DNA of 64,000 nt from Rhodanobacteraceae bacterium (GTDB taxonomy: Bacteria > Pseudomonadota > Gammaproteobacteria > Xanthomonadales > Rhodanobacteraceae), in the NCBI GenBank assembly GCA_009996615.1, contig JAACZU010000001.1, positions 248,001 to 312,000 on the forward strand. The letters run 5' to 3'. The position numbers and the translations under genes were made by a program. A model generated the notes under the pieces. That model worked only from the letters and a program-made list of their open reading frames with translations, had not been told where the DNA came from and did no database searches. Position 1 is the stretch's first letter, and the number at the start of each line of letters is the position of its first letter. Below are positions 1-7,625 of this stretch, in pieces.

Positions 1-410
1 TGCGCGAAGGCCGGATCGGTCTCCTCGTGCTCCAGCGGCAGCGCGACCCAGGCCTGGATGCCGTGCATCGGACCGCCCTCGCGGCGCGCCCGCTCGAAGC
101 GCTCGGAGTGCGTGATGCCGCGCCCGGCGGTCATCCAGTTCACCTCGCCGGGACGGATCGCCTGCTCGGTGCCGAGGCTGTCGCGGTGCATGATCTCGCC
201 GGCGAACAGGTAGGTCACGGTGGACAGGCCGATGTGCGGATGCGGCCGCACGTCGACGCTGCGCGGGATGCCGGCCGGGAAGTCGATCGGGCCCATGTGG
301 TCGAAGAACACGAACGGGCCGACCATGCGGCGCGCGGCGACCGGCAGCACGCGGCCGACCTCGAAGCCGCCGAGGTCGCGGCGGCGCTGCGGGATGACGA
401 GTTCGATCAT
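1..410 (-). CDS. pirin family protein (partial, 3' end outside window)
   Basis: The first 136 or so residues of a pirin-like bicupin are readable on the minus strand, starting at the ATG complementary to 408-410. The N-terminal cupin shows the metal-binding pattern [13 protein letters not shown], the later [16 protein letters not shown] segment and the following HGIQAW, all characteristic of pirins such as E. coli YhhW. Family members are Fe(II)-binding proteins, some with quercetinase activity; the actual substrate cannot be told from sequence. The gene runs off the left end of the window, so its length and C-terminal cupin are not visible. It points away from rpmJ and does not appear to share a transcript with it. 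Confidence 0.93.
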   Translation of the reverse strand, partial: MIELVIPQRRRDLGGFEVGRVLPVAARRMVGPFVFFDHMGPIDFPAGIPRSVDVRPHPHIGLSTVTYLFAGEIMHRDSLGTEQAIRPGEVNWMTAGRGITHSERFERARREGGPMHGIQAWVALPLEHEETDPAFA

Positions 411-499
411 GACGGCACTCCCAAGGGTACGCTCGATCATCGACAACACCCCGGCGCGATGCAATCATCGCCGGCCGCGCATGAGGGCGGCGCGATGCT

Positions 500-528
500 T
501 TGCAATGGCGCGTAAACCCCTCTATACT
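500..528 (+). promoter_or_regulatory. sigma-70 promoter for the L36 gene
   Basis: TTGCAA (500-505) is followed after a 17-nt spacer by TATACT (523-528), a near-consensus housekeeping promoter. It predicts a transcript starting near 535 and a leader of about 35 nt before the L36 start. Confidence 0.7.
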
Positions 529-568
529 CGCGCGTTTTCCGTGCCTGTAAATTGTTGCGAGGCGTCCA

Positions 569-694
569 ATGAAAGTGCTGTCGTCCCTCAAGTCCGCCAA
601 GACGCGTCATCGCGACTGCAAGGTCGTCCGTCGCCGCGGCAAGGTGTTCGTGATCTGCAAGAGCAATCCGCGTTTCAAGGCGCGCCAGCGCTGA
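569..694 (+). CDS. rpmJ: 50S ribosomal protein L36, zinc-independent (type B)
   Basis: A 41-residue highly basic protein beginning [17 protein letters not shown] and ending [11 protein letters not shown]. This matches the C-minus paralogue of L36 (E. coli YkgO), which lacks the zinc ribbon of the standard L36: only two cysteines (17 and 30) are present, not in CxxC pairs. L36 sits in the large ribosomal subunit near the peptidyl-transferase region. In bacteria with both forms, the C-minus form can replace the zinc form under zinc limitation; whether a second rpmJ exists elsewhere cannot be seen here. The gene is monocistronic, with its own promoter and a strong terminator 29 nt downstream. 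No Zur-like operator was recognised. Confidence 0.95.
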
Positions 695-722
695 GCGGTA
701 CACTGCTTTCGCAGTTCGATCG

Positions 723-752
723 AAAGGGCCGCGCTGCGGCCCTTTCTGTTTT
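723..752 (+). terminator. Rho-independent terminator after L36
   Basis: A perfect 10-bp stem (723-732 with 736-745, AAAGGGCCGC arm) with a 3-nt loop is followed by CTGTTTT, an ordinary intrinsic terminator for the L36 transcript. Confidence 0.85.
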
Positions 753-857
753 GCGCGTTTCGCGCCGGTGGTCATGGAACCGCCGGATGGCTTTCTGCTA
801 CAAAGCAGCGCCGACGTTTTCGTCGACAACTTCCCCCTGAGAACAAGGAGTTGGGCC

Positions 858-1172
858 ATGAACGTGAAGTATCTTCTCGCCACGGCGACCGTGCTGGCCG
901 CTGCAGTCATGACCGCTCCGGCGGCACAGGCCGACACGCTCGCCCCGCCCGCCCAGCCGCGCGCGACCGCCGGCGAGCTGCCGCAGCGCGGCCTCAGCAT
1001 GGCGCAGGTCGAGCGCCGCTACGGCGCGCCGCAGGAGAAGCTGCCGAGCGCCGGCGGCGACGCGCCGCGCCATCCGCCGATCCACCGCTGGCGCTACGCC
1101 GGCTATACCGTCTACTTCGAGCGCAACCGGGTCATCCACAGCGTGCCCGACGGCGCCGTGCCGCAATCGTGA
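858..1172 (+). CDS. small secreted protein of unknown function
   Basis: A 104-residue protein with a clear Sec signal peptide (basic MNVKY, then a hydrophobic Ala/Val stretch, cleavage likely after AAQA near residue 25). The mature part is short and Pro-rich at first, then contains a segment LSMAQVERRYGAPQ about 30 residues before RWRYAGYTVYFERNRV. That pattern (helix ending in a YGxP turn, then an aromatic strand pair) resembles the SmpA/BamE fold, but the match is by eye and no function is assigned. The start is supported by AAGGAG at 845-850. It lies 4 nt before aguA in the same direction and may be cotranscribed, with no obvious functional link. Confidence 0.8.
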   Translation: MNVKYLLATATVLAAAVMTAPAAQADTLAPPAQPRATAGELPQRGLSMAQVERRYGAPQEKLPSAGGDAPRHPPIHRWRYAGYTVYFERNRVIHSVPDGAVPQS

Positions 1173-1176
1173 GCCC

Positions 1177-2217
1177 ATGACACACAACGACTTCCGCCTG
1201 CCCGCCGAGTGGGAACCGCAGGCCGGCGTGATCATCGCCTGGCCGCATGCCGGCACCGACTGGGCGCCACGCCTGGCGCGGATCGAAACCGCCTATACGG
1301 CGCTCGCCGCCGCGATCGCGCGCTTCGAACCGCTGCTGGTCTGCGTCGCCGATGCGGCGGTGCGCGCCCGCGCGGCCGAGCTGCTCGGCGCCGCCGGCGT
1401 CGACATGGCGCACGTGCGCTTCATCGAGGCCGCCTACGACGACACCTGGCTGCGTGACTCCGGCCCGATCACGCTCGGCGACGGCCACGCGTTCCGCCTG
1501 GTCGACTTCCGCTTCACCGGCTGGGGCGGCAAGTTCGAAGGCGGCCGCGATGACCGCCTGATCGAGACGCTGGTCGCGCAGGGCGTGTTCGGCGTGGCCG
1601 AACACCAGCGCATCGACTGGGCGCTCGAAGGCGGCGCGATCGAATCCGACGGCAACGGCACGATCCTGACCACCTGGCGCTGCCTGCACCAGCGCCATCC
1701 GCAGATGAGCCGCGCGGAGATGTCCGACCTGCTGGCGCGCTCGCTGGGTGCCAGCCGCGTGCTGTGGCTCGACCGCGGCTACCTCGAAGGCGACGACACC
1801 GACGCGCATATCGACACGCTGGCGCGCTTCGCACCGGACGATGCGATCGTGTTCCAGACCTGCGACGACCCGGCCGATCCGCACTACGACGAGCTGGCGC
1901 GCATGCACGAGGAAATCGCCGCGCTGCGCACGGCCGACGGACGCCCGTACCGGCTGCATCCGCTGCCGTGGGCGCGCGCGATCGTCGACGACGGCCGCCG
2001 CCTCGCCGCCTCGTACGCGAACTACCTGATCGTCAACGGCGCCGTGCTGATGCCGGCCTACGGCGACCCCGCCGACGAGCACGCCGCGCAGGTCATCGCG
2101 GCCGCGCATCCGGGCCGCGAGGTCGTGCCGGTCGATGCACGCGCGCTGATCTGGCAGAACGGCAGCGTGCACTGCCTGACCATGCAGGTGCCGGCCGGCG
2201 CACTCGCCGGCGGCTGA
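1177..2217 (+). CDS. aguA: agmatine deiminase
   Basis: A 346-residue agmatine deiminase, which hydrolyses agmatine to N-carbamoylputrescine and ammonia in the arginine-decarboxylase route to putrescine. It belongs to the guanidino-group-modifying superfamily. Visible signatures are DDTWLRDSGP at 88-97, EGGAIESDGNG at about 151-161 and the C-terminal nucleophile Cys333 in NGSVHCLTMQ. The length is normal for the family. The partner enzyme AguB is encoded at 12781-13668 in the same direction, so the two steps are separated by about 10.5 kb of unrelated genes instead of being adjacent, as is common. The start follows the upstream small gene by 4 nt. Confidence 0.97.
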   Translation: MTHNDFRLPAEWEPQAGVIIAWPHAGTDWAPRLARIETAYTALAAAIARFEPLLVCVADAAVRARAAELLGAAGVDMAHVRFIEAAYDDTWLRDSGPITLGDGHAFRLVDFRFTGWGGKFEGGRDDRLIETLVAQGVFGVAEHQRIDWALEGGAIESDGNGTILTTWRCLHQRHPQMSRAEMSDLLARSLGASRVLWLDRGYLEGDDTDAHIDTLARFAPDDAIVFQTCDDPADPHYDELARMHEEIAALRTADGRPYRLHPLPWARAIVDDGRRLAASYANYLIVNGAVLMPAYGDPADEHAAQVIAAAHPGREVVPVDARALIWQNGSVHCLTMQVPAGALAGG

Positions 2218-2228
2218 GCGGGTCTCGA

Positions 2229-2316
2229 CCCGGGTGCGGCCTGCGGCCTTACCCGGGCTACTTTCCCGCGTTCCCCGATGCAGCAACATAGCCCGGGTAA
2301 GCGAAGCGCACCCGGG
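2229..2316. repeat. pair of inverted REP-like palindromes
   Basis: Two copies of a CCCGGGT-containing element lie in opposite orientation (2229-2260 and 2290-2316), each carrying an internal short GC palindrome between ACCCGGG and CCCGGGT. They fill the 143-nt gap between the convergent genes aguA and rtcB and could fold into a large hairpin acting as a bidirectional terminator. No T-run follows, so the terminator role is only an inference. Confidence 0.7.
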
Positions 2317-2360
2317 GCATGAGGTGGCGGCCGATTCCGGGGGCCGCCGCCGGTTTCCCC

Positions 2361-3794
2361 TCACCCCTTGATGCAGACCTTCGGTCGCAGGAACGCGACG
2401 CGGCGCGCCAGCCCCGCGCCTTCGGTCGCGGCGGCGACGCGGTCGACGTCCTTGTAGGCGCCGGGCGCCTCCTCGGCGGCGCCGCGCATCGAGCCGGTGC
2501 GGATCAGGATGCCGCGTCCGGCCAGTTCGTCGATCAGCGCGCGGCCGCGCCAGCGCTGCAGCGCCGCGTGGCGGCTCATCGCGCGGCCGGCGCCGTGGCT
2601 GGCCGACGACCACGCGCGCTGCTCGCCCTGCGCCATGCCGGCCAGCACCCACGAGCCGGTGCCCATGCTGCCGCCGATGATGACCGGCTGGCCGAACGCG
2701 CGGTAGCGCTCCGGGATCGCCGGATGGCCTGGTCCGAACGCGCGCGTGGCGCCCTTGCGGTGCACGAACAGGCGCAGCTCGCGACCGTCGACGCGATGGC
2801 GTTCCTCCTTGCAGGTGTTGTGCGAGACGTCGAACAGCGTCTGCAGGTGCGCGTCCGGCATGAAATGCGCGAACACGCGCCGCGTCAGGTGCGCCAGTAT
2901 CTGCCGGTTCGCCAGTGCGCAGTTGATGCCGGCACGCATCGCGCCGAGGTATTCGCGCCCCTCCGGCGACTCGATCGGCGCGCAGGCCAGTTCGCGGTCG
3001 GGCAGCGCGACGCCGAGCCGCACCGCCGCCTTGGCCAGCGCAACGAGGTAGTCGGTGCCGATCTGGTGGCCGAGCCCGCGCGAGCCGCAGTGGATCGATA
3101 CCAGCAGCTCGCCCTCGCGCAGGCCGAACGCCTGTGCCGTGGCGGCATCGAACACTCGTTCGACGACCTGCACCTCGAGGTAGTGGTTGCCCGAGCCGAG
3201 CGTGCCCATCTCGCCGAGCTGGCGCGCCTTGGCGACCGTCGACACGTGCTGCGGACGCGCGCCCTCGACGCGGCCGTGGTCCTCGATGAAGTCGAGGTCG
3301 GCGGCCTCGCCATAACCCTGCTCGACCGCCCATTGCGCGCCGCCGGCGAGCACGCGCTCAAGCTCTTCCGCATCCAGCATGATCCGCCCCTCGCGCCCGA
3401 GCCCGGCCGGGATGTTGCGGAAGAGCGAGTCGGCCAGCGCGCGCAAATGCGGCGCGATCGCCGAGAGCGCGATGCCGGTGCGCAGGCAGCGGATGCCGCA
3501 GGAGATGTCGAAACCGACGCCGCCGGCCGACACGATGCCGCCCTGCTCCGGATCGAACGCGGCCACGCCACCGATCGGAAAACCGTAGCCCCAGTGCGCG
3601 TCCGGCATCGTCATCGCCGCGCCGACCAGGCCCGGCAGGCGCGCGACGTTGCCGATCTGCTCGAGCACCTTGTCGTCCATCGTCGCGAGCAGCTCCTCGT
3701 CGCCGTACAGCACGACATCGCCGCGCACCTCGCCGGGCCGCCGCGGCAGCACCCAGCGGAACTCGCCTTCGGGATGCAGCGCATGGATGTCCAT
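2361..3794 (-). CDS. rtcB: RtcB-type RNA-splicing ligase
   Basis: A 477-residue RtcB ligase, which joins RNA 2',3'-cyclic phosphate or 3'-phosphate ends to 5'-OH ends using GTP and Mn(II). Visible signatures are PDAHWGYG (64-71), GGVGFDISCGIRCL around 91-104 with metal ligands Asp96 and Cys99, the GSGNHYLEVQ metal site, and HGAGRAMSR, whose His at about 400 is the site of guanylylation. The length matches canonical RtcB (about 400-480). It follows the archease gene by 7 nt; archease is the known activator of RtcB turnover, so the pair forms an RNA-repair operon. There is no RtcR activator gene or obvious sigma-54 promoter nearby. The intergenic region upstream of archease carries an FNR-like box instead. 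Confidence 0.97.
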   Translation of the reverse strand: MDIHALHPEGEFRWVLPRRPGEVRGDVVLYGDEELLATMDDKVLEQIGNVARLPGLVGAAMTMPDAHWGYGFPIGGVAAFDPEQGGIVSAGGVGFDISCGIRCLRTGIALSAIAPHLRALADSLFRNIPAGLGREGRIMLDAEELERVLAGGAQWAVEQGYGEAADLDFIEDHGRVEGARPQHVSTVAKARQLGEMGTLGSGNHYLEVQVVERVFDAATAQAFGLREGELLVSIHCGSRGLGHQIGTDYLVALAKAAVRLGVALPDRELACAPIESPEGREYLGAMRAGINCALANRQILAHLTRRVFAHFMPDAHLQTLFDVSHNTCKEERHRVDGRELRLFVHRKGATRAFGPGHPAIPERYRAFGQPVIIGGSMGTGSWVLAGMAQGEQRAWSSASHGAGRAMSRHAALQRWRGRALIDELAGRGILIRTGSMRGAAEEAPGAYKDVDRVAAATEGAGLARRVAFLRPKVCIKG

Positions 3795-3801
3795 CGTCGC
3801 C

Positions 3802-4212
3802 TCACACGTCGACCACGCAGCGCGCCTCGACGCCGTCCGCGCCGGCGCGCACGGCGAGACCGGTCAGCGTCGCGCCCTTGACCTCGACGCCGGGCTCGCT
3901 CGTGCGCGCCCAGTCCGTACCGGCAGCCTCGCCCGTCCACCGGTCGCCTTCGCGCACGAGCTGGAACGCCGACAGCCGCAGGTGCCGCAGCTGCGCCTCG
4001 GCGAGCAGGCGGTTGAGCCAGGTGACCAGCGCCAGTTCCGCATCGGCCTCGACGAAGCCGACGTGCACGCGCATCGTCGCCGGCTCCGCAGGCGGCGGCG
4101 CCATGATGGCGAACATCGCCTCGGCCGCCGCCTCGAATGCCTTCTCGGTCGTCGCGCCGCGGCCGACGATGCCGATGTCGGCATCGTGCGCGAAATAGTC
4201 GAATGCCTTCAT
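3802..4212 (-). CDS. archease
   Basis: A 136-residue archease beginning MKAFDYFAHDADIGIVGRG. The HDADIG motif near the N terminus and the final Asp-Val match the acidic residues archease uses to bind metal while stimulating RtcB. The ATG at 4212 is preferred over an in-frame ATG 42 nt upstream because homologues begin at this point. It is the first gene of the archease-rtcB operon. A hexamer CAGCAT (4242-4247) lies 22 nt from the FNR-like box at 4269-4282 on this strand, the same geometry seen at other boxes in this region. Confidence 0.93.
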   Translation of the reverse strand: MKAFDYFAHDADIGIVGRGATTEKAFEAAAEAMFAIMAPPPAEPATMRVHVGFVEADAELALVTWLNRLLAEAQLRHLRLSAFQLVREGDRWTGEAAGTDWARTSEPGVEVKGATLTGLAVRAGADGVEARCVVDV

Positions 4213-4268
4213 CTGCGCGACTGCCGCGGAAGACCGCACCCATGCTGCGGGCACGGGCGCGCACTGCG

Positions 4269-4282
4269 TTGACCTGGATCAA
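4269..4282. promoter_or_regulatory. FNR/ANR-like box between archease and phosphotransferase genes
   Basis: TTGACCTGGATCAA matches the FNR-family consensus TTGAT-N4-ATCAA at 9 of 10 defined positions. It lies between two divergent genes. On the minus strand a CAGCAT -10-like hexamer is at the class II distance. On the plus strand the best -10 (TATACT, 4315-4320) is about one helical turn further away, so activation of that gene would need a different geometry. Confidence 0.65.
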
Positions 4283-4345
4283 CGCCGGGCCACGGCCGCG
4301 CCGGCGCTCGGACCTATACTGGCGCCAGCCAGCGGAGGCCAGCGC

Positions 4346-5431
4346 GTGTCGCACGAGGCGGACCGGGACGAGGCGGAAGTGTCGCTCGAAAGGAAGGTCG
4401 CCTTCCTGCGGCAGCCCGACGCCTACGCCGACCGTCCGGGCTTCGTCGAGGCCAAGGAAACCCACATGTCGTGGGTGTTCCTGACGCGCGAGCACGCCTA
4501 CAAGCTGAAGAAGCCGATCCGGCGCGGACCGCTCGACTACGCCTCGCTCGCCGCGCGCCGCCTGAACGCGCGGCGCGAGGTCGTGCTGAACCGGCGCCTC
4601 GCGCCGTCGGTCTACCTCGGCACGGTCGCGCTGCGCATCGACGCCGACGCGCGCCTGCACCTGGGCGGCGGCGGTCGCGCGGTCGACTGGCTGGTGCAGA
4701 TGCGCCGGCTGCCGCAGGAACACACGCTCGAGCAGGCGATCCTCGAACACCGCCTCGATGAAGCCGCCGTTCGCGGCGCGGCGCGCTGCCTGGCGCTGTT
4801 CTTCCGCGCCGCGCGGCCCATCCCGCTCACGCCCGATGCCTACCGCGCCCGCTTCGAGACGCTGATCCGCGACACACACCACGCGCTGCAGCGGCAGGTG
4901 TTCGAGCTGTCGCGCGAGCGCCTGCAGCAGCTCGCCGATGCGCAACTCGGCTTCCTCGCCGCGCAGGCCGCCGCATTCGGCGCGCGCGCCGGCCATGTCG
5001 TCGAAGGCCACGGCGACCTGCGTCCGGAGCACGTCTACCTCGGCGACGAACCGCTGGTCATGGACTGCCTCGAATTCGACCGCAGCCTGCGCGAACTCGA
5101 CCCGGCCGACGAGTTGGCCTTCCTCGCGATGGAATGCGAACGCCTCGGCGGGGCCGCGGTCGGCCCGTGGCTGTTCGCGGTCTACCGCGAGGTCAGCGGC
5201 GACGCCGTGGCGCCGGCGCTGACCGCGTTCTACGCCGCCAGCCGCGCGTTCCTGCGCGCCAAGCTCGCGCTGTGGCACCTCGACAGCCCCAGCGCCGATC
5301 CGGCGCACTGGCGCCTGCGCGCGCACCACTACCTCGCGCTGGCGGAGAAGCACGTGCACGTCGCACAGACCGCTGCCGGACTGACCGCGACGGTGGCGCC
5401 GGATTCGCGGCCGGTCGTGCCGGTGCGGTAA
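4346..5431 (+). CDS. phosphotransferase-fold protein (COG2187-like, stand-alone)
   Basis: A 361-residue protein with an aminoglycoside/choline-kinase-like fold. Visible elements are an ATP-contacting Lys region (HAYKLKKPIR, about 50-59), a catalytic-loop-like HGDLRPEH (222-229) and a following MDCLEFD (239-245) in the position of the metal-binding Asp. The Asn normal in kinase loops is replaced by His. It resembles the N-terminal half of the proteins annotated as bifunctional aminoglycoside phosphotransferase/ATP-binding protein, but the P-loop kinase half is absent. Substrate unknown; a resistance role should not be assumed. The start is GTG at 4346, supported by GCGGAGG at 4332-4338. An FNR-like box and a TATACT hexamer lie upstream. 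Confidence 0.85.
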   Translation: MSHEADRDEAEVSLERKVAFLRQPDAYADRPGFVEAKETHMSWVFLTREHAYKLKKPIRRGPLDYASLAARRLNARREVVLNRRLAPSVYLGTVALRIDADARLHLGGGGRAVDWLVQMRRLPQEHTLEQAILEHRLDEAAVRGAARCLALFFRAARPIPLTPDAYRARFETLIRDTHHALQRQVFELSRERLQQLADAQLGFLAAQAAAFGARAGHVVEGHGDLRPEHVYLGDEPLVMDCLEFDRSLRELDPADELAFLAMECERLGGAAVGPWLFAVYREVSGDAVAPALTAFYAASRAFLRAKLALWHLDSPSADPAHWRLRAHHYLALAEKHVHVAQTAAGLTATVAPDSRPVVPVR

Positions 5432-5449
5432 CGCGTGACCGAGAACCAA

Positions 5450-5530
5450 CACCCTCCAGCCTCCCTTGATCGGGAGGGCCGAGCAGCGCGCCCTAGCCTC
5501 CCCCTTCAACGGGGAGGTTGGAGGGGGATG
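5450..5530. repeat. CCTCCC-type intergenic palindromes overlapping a gene end
   Basis: CCTCCC-TTGATC-GGGAGG is followed by a second imperfect palindrome CCTCCCC...GGGGAGG. The element lies between convergent genes, and the last residues of the PRPP synthetase homologue (TPSPSNLPVEGGG) are encoded inside it. Similar elements occur near 17510-17710 and 58960-58985. Confidence 0.6.
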
Positions 5531-6491
5531 GTGTTGCGCCGCCACGCAGCGCCGCCGCAAACAGCGGCGCCACGTCGACGACCACGAGCTTGCGCTCGGC
5601 CAGCTCGCGCGCGAGGCGGAGCGGTGGGACGCTGTTGGCGATCACGATGCGGTCGATCGCCGGATCGGCCAGCGCGCGGTTCGCGTCCCCGACGAACAGG
5701 CCGTGCGTGGCGACGGCGATCACGGCGCGCGCGCCGGCGCTGCGCGCCGCGCGCGCGGCGCGCAGCAGCGTGCCGCCGGTGCTGACGAGATCGTCGACGA
5801 CGACCACGCTGCGCCCGGCCACGTCGGCGTACAGGTGCTCGCCGGCGACGGCCCCGCCGGCGCGGCGCTTCTCCATGAAGCCGAACGCGATGTCGTCGTC
5901 GCCGCAGGCCTCGGCCAGCGCCTGGCGGAACGCATCGGCGCGCTTGGCTCCGCCCTCGTCCGGCGACAGCACGCCCAGCGCCTGGCCGCGCAACGCATCG
6001 GACAGGTGCGCGACGAACAGCGGGCGCGCCTCGAGGTGCACGGTCGTGCAGCGGAACGCGTTCTCGAACGCGGCCGGGTTGTGCACGTCCAGTGCGACCA
6101 TGCGTGCGACGCCGACCGCCTCGAACAACGCCGCGACGTAGCGCGTCGGCAGCGGATCGTGCGGCTGCGTGCGCCGGTCCTTGCGCGCATAGCACAGGTA
6201 CGGCACCAGCGCGGTCACGCGTTCCGCGCCGGCGTCGCGCAGCGCGCCGAGGAAGAACAGCAGGCGGCACAGCTTGTCGTTGGCGCCCTGCGTGGCGTCG
6301 CCGTACAGCGCGTGCACGACGCAGACGTCGCGGCCCTCGACCGCGTCGAGCGGCCGCGCCTTGTGCTCGCCGTCCTCGAACTCGCGCTCCTCGTGGCGTG
6401 CCAGTGCCGCACCGAGCACCTGCGCGATGCGCGTGCCGAATTCGCGGCTCGCGCCGAGCGCGAACAGCAGCGGTACCTGCGCATGGCTCAT
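5493..6491 (-). CDS. ribose-phosphate pyrophosphokinase homologue
   Basis: A 332-residue PRPP synthetase-type protein with the double phosphoribosyltransferase fold: YARKDRRTQP around 101-110 (ATP-binding flexible-loop region), DVHNPAAFE at 135-143 in the place of the DLH(S)xQ signature, and a PRPP loop VDDLVSTGGT at 232-241. It is divergent from housekeeping Prs and is probably a second, accessory copy making PRPP from ribose 5-phosphate and ATP. It follows dodecin by 25 nt and is probably cotranscribed from the FNR-boxed promoter at 6779-6819. The final dozen residues are encoded by an intergenic repeat, suggesting the stop codon was displaced when the repeat inserted. Confidence 0.85.
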   Translation of the reverse strand: MSHAQVPLLFALGASREFGTRIAQVLGAALARHEEREFEDGEHKARPLDAVEGRDVCVVHALYGDATQGANDKLCRLLFFLGALRDAGAERVTALVPYLCYARKDRRTQPHDPLPTRYVAALFEAVGVARMVALDVHNPAAFENAFRCTTVHLEARPLFVAHLSDALRGQALGVLSPDEGGAKRADAFRQALAEACGDDDIAFGFMEKRRAGGAVAGEHLYADVAGRSVVVVDDLVSTGGTLLRAARAARSAGARAVIAVATHGLFVGDANRALADPAIDRIVIANSVPPLRLARELAERKLVVVDVAPLFAAALRGGATPSPSNLPVEGGG

Positions 6492-6516
6492 CGCCGCTGC
6501 CTGCTGGCGTCGTGGT

Positions 6517-6723
6517 TCATTCGACCACGAAGCTGACGCGCAGGCAGACGCGCCATTCCTTGATCTCGCCGTCCGGCGAGGTGCGCACCTTGACCTCGCT
6601 GACCCATGCGCCGCGGATGTTGCCGACGGTGCGCGCGACCTTCTCCAGTCCGCCCTTGACCGCGTCCTCGACGCTTTTCGGCGATGACGAGCTGATTTCG
6701 ATGATCTTGGCGACGTTGCTCAT
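6517..6723 (-). CDS. dodecin
   Basis: A 68-residue dodecin (MSNVAKIIEISSSSPKSVED...), a small dodecameric flavin-binding or storage protein. The family pattern is complete: beta strand KIIEISSSSPKSVEDAV, helix GLEKVARTVGNIRGAWV with the conserved Trp that stacks on flavin, and the two C-terminal strands ending CLRVSFVVE. The start is set by the family; the longer upstream frame is not conserved-looking. It is the first gene of a minus-strand unit with the PRPP synthetase homologue. Its promoter has an FNR-like box (6806-6819) and a TAGAGT -10 hexamer (6779-6784) 21 nt away, class II spacing. Confidence 0.95.
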   Translation of the reverse strand: MSNVAKIIEISSSSPKSVEDAVKGGLEKVARTVGNIRGAWVSEVKVRTSPDGEIKEWRVCLRVSFVVE

Positions 6724-6778
6724 GACGTGTGCCCTCGCGATGGAATCGGCCTTGCGCGAACGACCCTGCGCCGTTCGC

Positions 6779-6819
6779 ACTCTAGGCACGCCATCGCCCC
6801 GCGGCTTGATCGGCATCAA
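6779..6819 (-). promoter_or_regulatory. FNR/ANR-activated promoter of the dodecin unit
   Basis: The box TTGATGCCGATCAA (minus strand, 6806-6819) matches TTGAT-N4-ATCAA exactly. TAGAGT (6779-6784) starts 22 nt after it, which places the box at about -41.5 from the predicted start, the class II position for FNR-family activators. Confidence 0.75.
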
Positions 6820-6838
6820 CTCGAACCGTCGCCCCTCG

Positions 6839-6880
6839 TTGACATGGATCAACACCCCATCATCGCCGCGCAGCCACTGT
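6839..6880 (+). promoter_or_regulatory. FNR/ANR-like promoter of the HPF-like gene
   Basis: TTGACATGGATCAA (6839-6852) matches the FNR half-sites with one change. A weak -10 hexamer CACTGT (6875-6880) begins 23 nt after it. This box is separate from the one used by dodecin; the two are back to back in the divergent intergenic region. Confidence 0.65.
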
Positions 6881-6922
6881 TTGCCGACCGAGCGCCGATC
6901 GCCGGCGCAAGCGGAGGCAGCC

Positions 6923-7285
6923 ATGGCCATCCCGACCACCGTGACATTCGACGGCCTTGCCAAGTCCGACGCGCTGGAAGCCTGCGTGCTCGAGCACGTC
7001 GCGCGCCTGGAGCGCCTCGCCGCGGACATCCTGACTTGCCGCACCGTCATCTCGCTCGACGAGCACCGCCACCACCAAGGCAACCGCTTCAGCGTGCAGG
7101 TGCGGCTGACCATGCGTGGCCACGAGATCGAGGCGAGCAGCGGCCCGCTCGTGGACGGGCGCTACGAAGACCCGTATGTCGCAGTGAACGACGCGTTCGA
7201 AGCCCTGCGCCGCCGCATCGAGGACCAGGTGCGACGCCGCCGCGGCGACGTGAAGACGCATGCGCGGCGTCCGTCGCCGGAGTGA
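6923..7285 (+). CDS. HPF/RaiA-family ribosome-associated protein
   Basis: A 120-residue protein of the hibernation-promoting-factor fold (beta-alpha-beta3-alpha): MAIPTTVTFDGLAKSDALEACVLEHVARLERLA, a His-rich strand SLDEHRHHQGNRFSVQVRLT, and the C-terminal helix DAFEALRRRIEDQVRRRR followed by a basic tail. HPF proteins bind the 30S subunit and silence ribosomes during starvation or hypoxia. It lacks the long C-terminal dimerisation domain of long HPF. The basic helix and tail fit rRNA binding. The start is supported by GCGGAGG at 6911-6917. It is transcribed away from dodecin under its own FNR-like box. Confidence 0.82.
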   Translation: MAIPTTVTFDGLAKSDALEACVLEHVARLERLAADILTCRTVISLDEHRHHQGNRFSVQVRLTMRGHEIEASSGPLVDGRYEDPYVAVNDAFEALRRRIEDQVRRRRGDVKTHARRPSPE

Positions 7286-7299
7286 GTCGTACCGCGCAC

Positions 7300-7590
7300 T
7301 CAGAACTCGTCGACGATCTCGATCGGCACGCCGAGCTGGTCGGCGACCGCTTCGGCGACCTTGCGCACGCGCTCGGCGGCGAACACATGCGGCGCCTCGA
7401 TTTCGATCTCGTGCACGCCGGTCACGAAGTCATCGCTCAGGCCGGCCGAGCTGGAGTCCAGGTCCTCCGCCGCGATCATCTCGTCGTCGATCTCCTCGAC
7501 GTGTTCGATGTCGTCGAGCGCGTGGATCGCGGTCATCAGCGCGCTTGCGTCGTCTTCGCTGCCATTGAGGCGGATGCGGACCATCGGCAT
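7300..7590 (-). CDS. 96-residue acidic protein of unknown function
   Basis: A small acidic protein (MPMVRIRLNGSEDDASALM ... PIEIVDEF). An N-terminal strand, a helix SALMTAIHALDDI and an acidic HVEEIDDEMI segment suggest a ferredoxin-like alpha/beta domain, followed by a second strand-helix-strand unit ending IEIVDEF. No family was recognised. CAGGAG 8-13 nt before the ATG at 7590 decides the start over an in-frame ATG 33 nt upstream. It is convergent with the HPF-like gene (14-nt gap) and divergent from the universal stress protein gene. It shares a CTAGnGT -10 (TAGCGT, 7626-7631) at 22 nt from an FNR-like box, exactly as dodecin does. Confidence 0.8.
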   Translation of the reverse strand: MPMVRIRLNGSEDDASALMTAIHALDDIEHVEEIDDEMIAAEDLDSSSAGLSDDFVTGVHEIEIEAPHVFAAERVRKVAEAVADQLGVPIEIVDEF

Positions 7591-7625
7591 GACACGATCT
7601 CCTGTCGGCGTGTGCCGGGGCATTC

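Noticed and set aside
27-840. Plus-strand frames across the first 800 nt
   Set aside because: They are antisense to the pirin gene or overlap the L36 gene; the conserved products are in the other frames.
4346-5431. Aminoglycoside resistance gene
   Set aside because: The fold is related, but the sequence fits the COG2187-like group in a stress cluster; nothing indicates antibiotic substrates.
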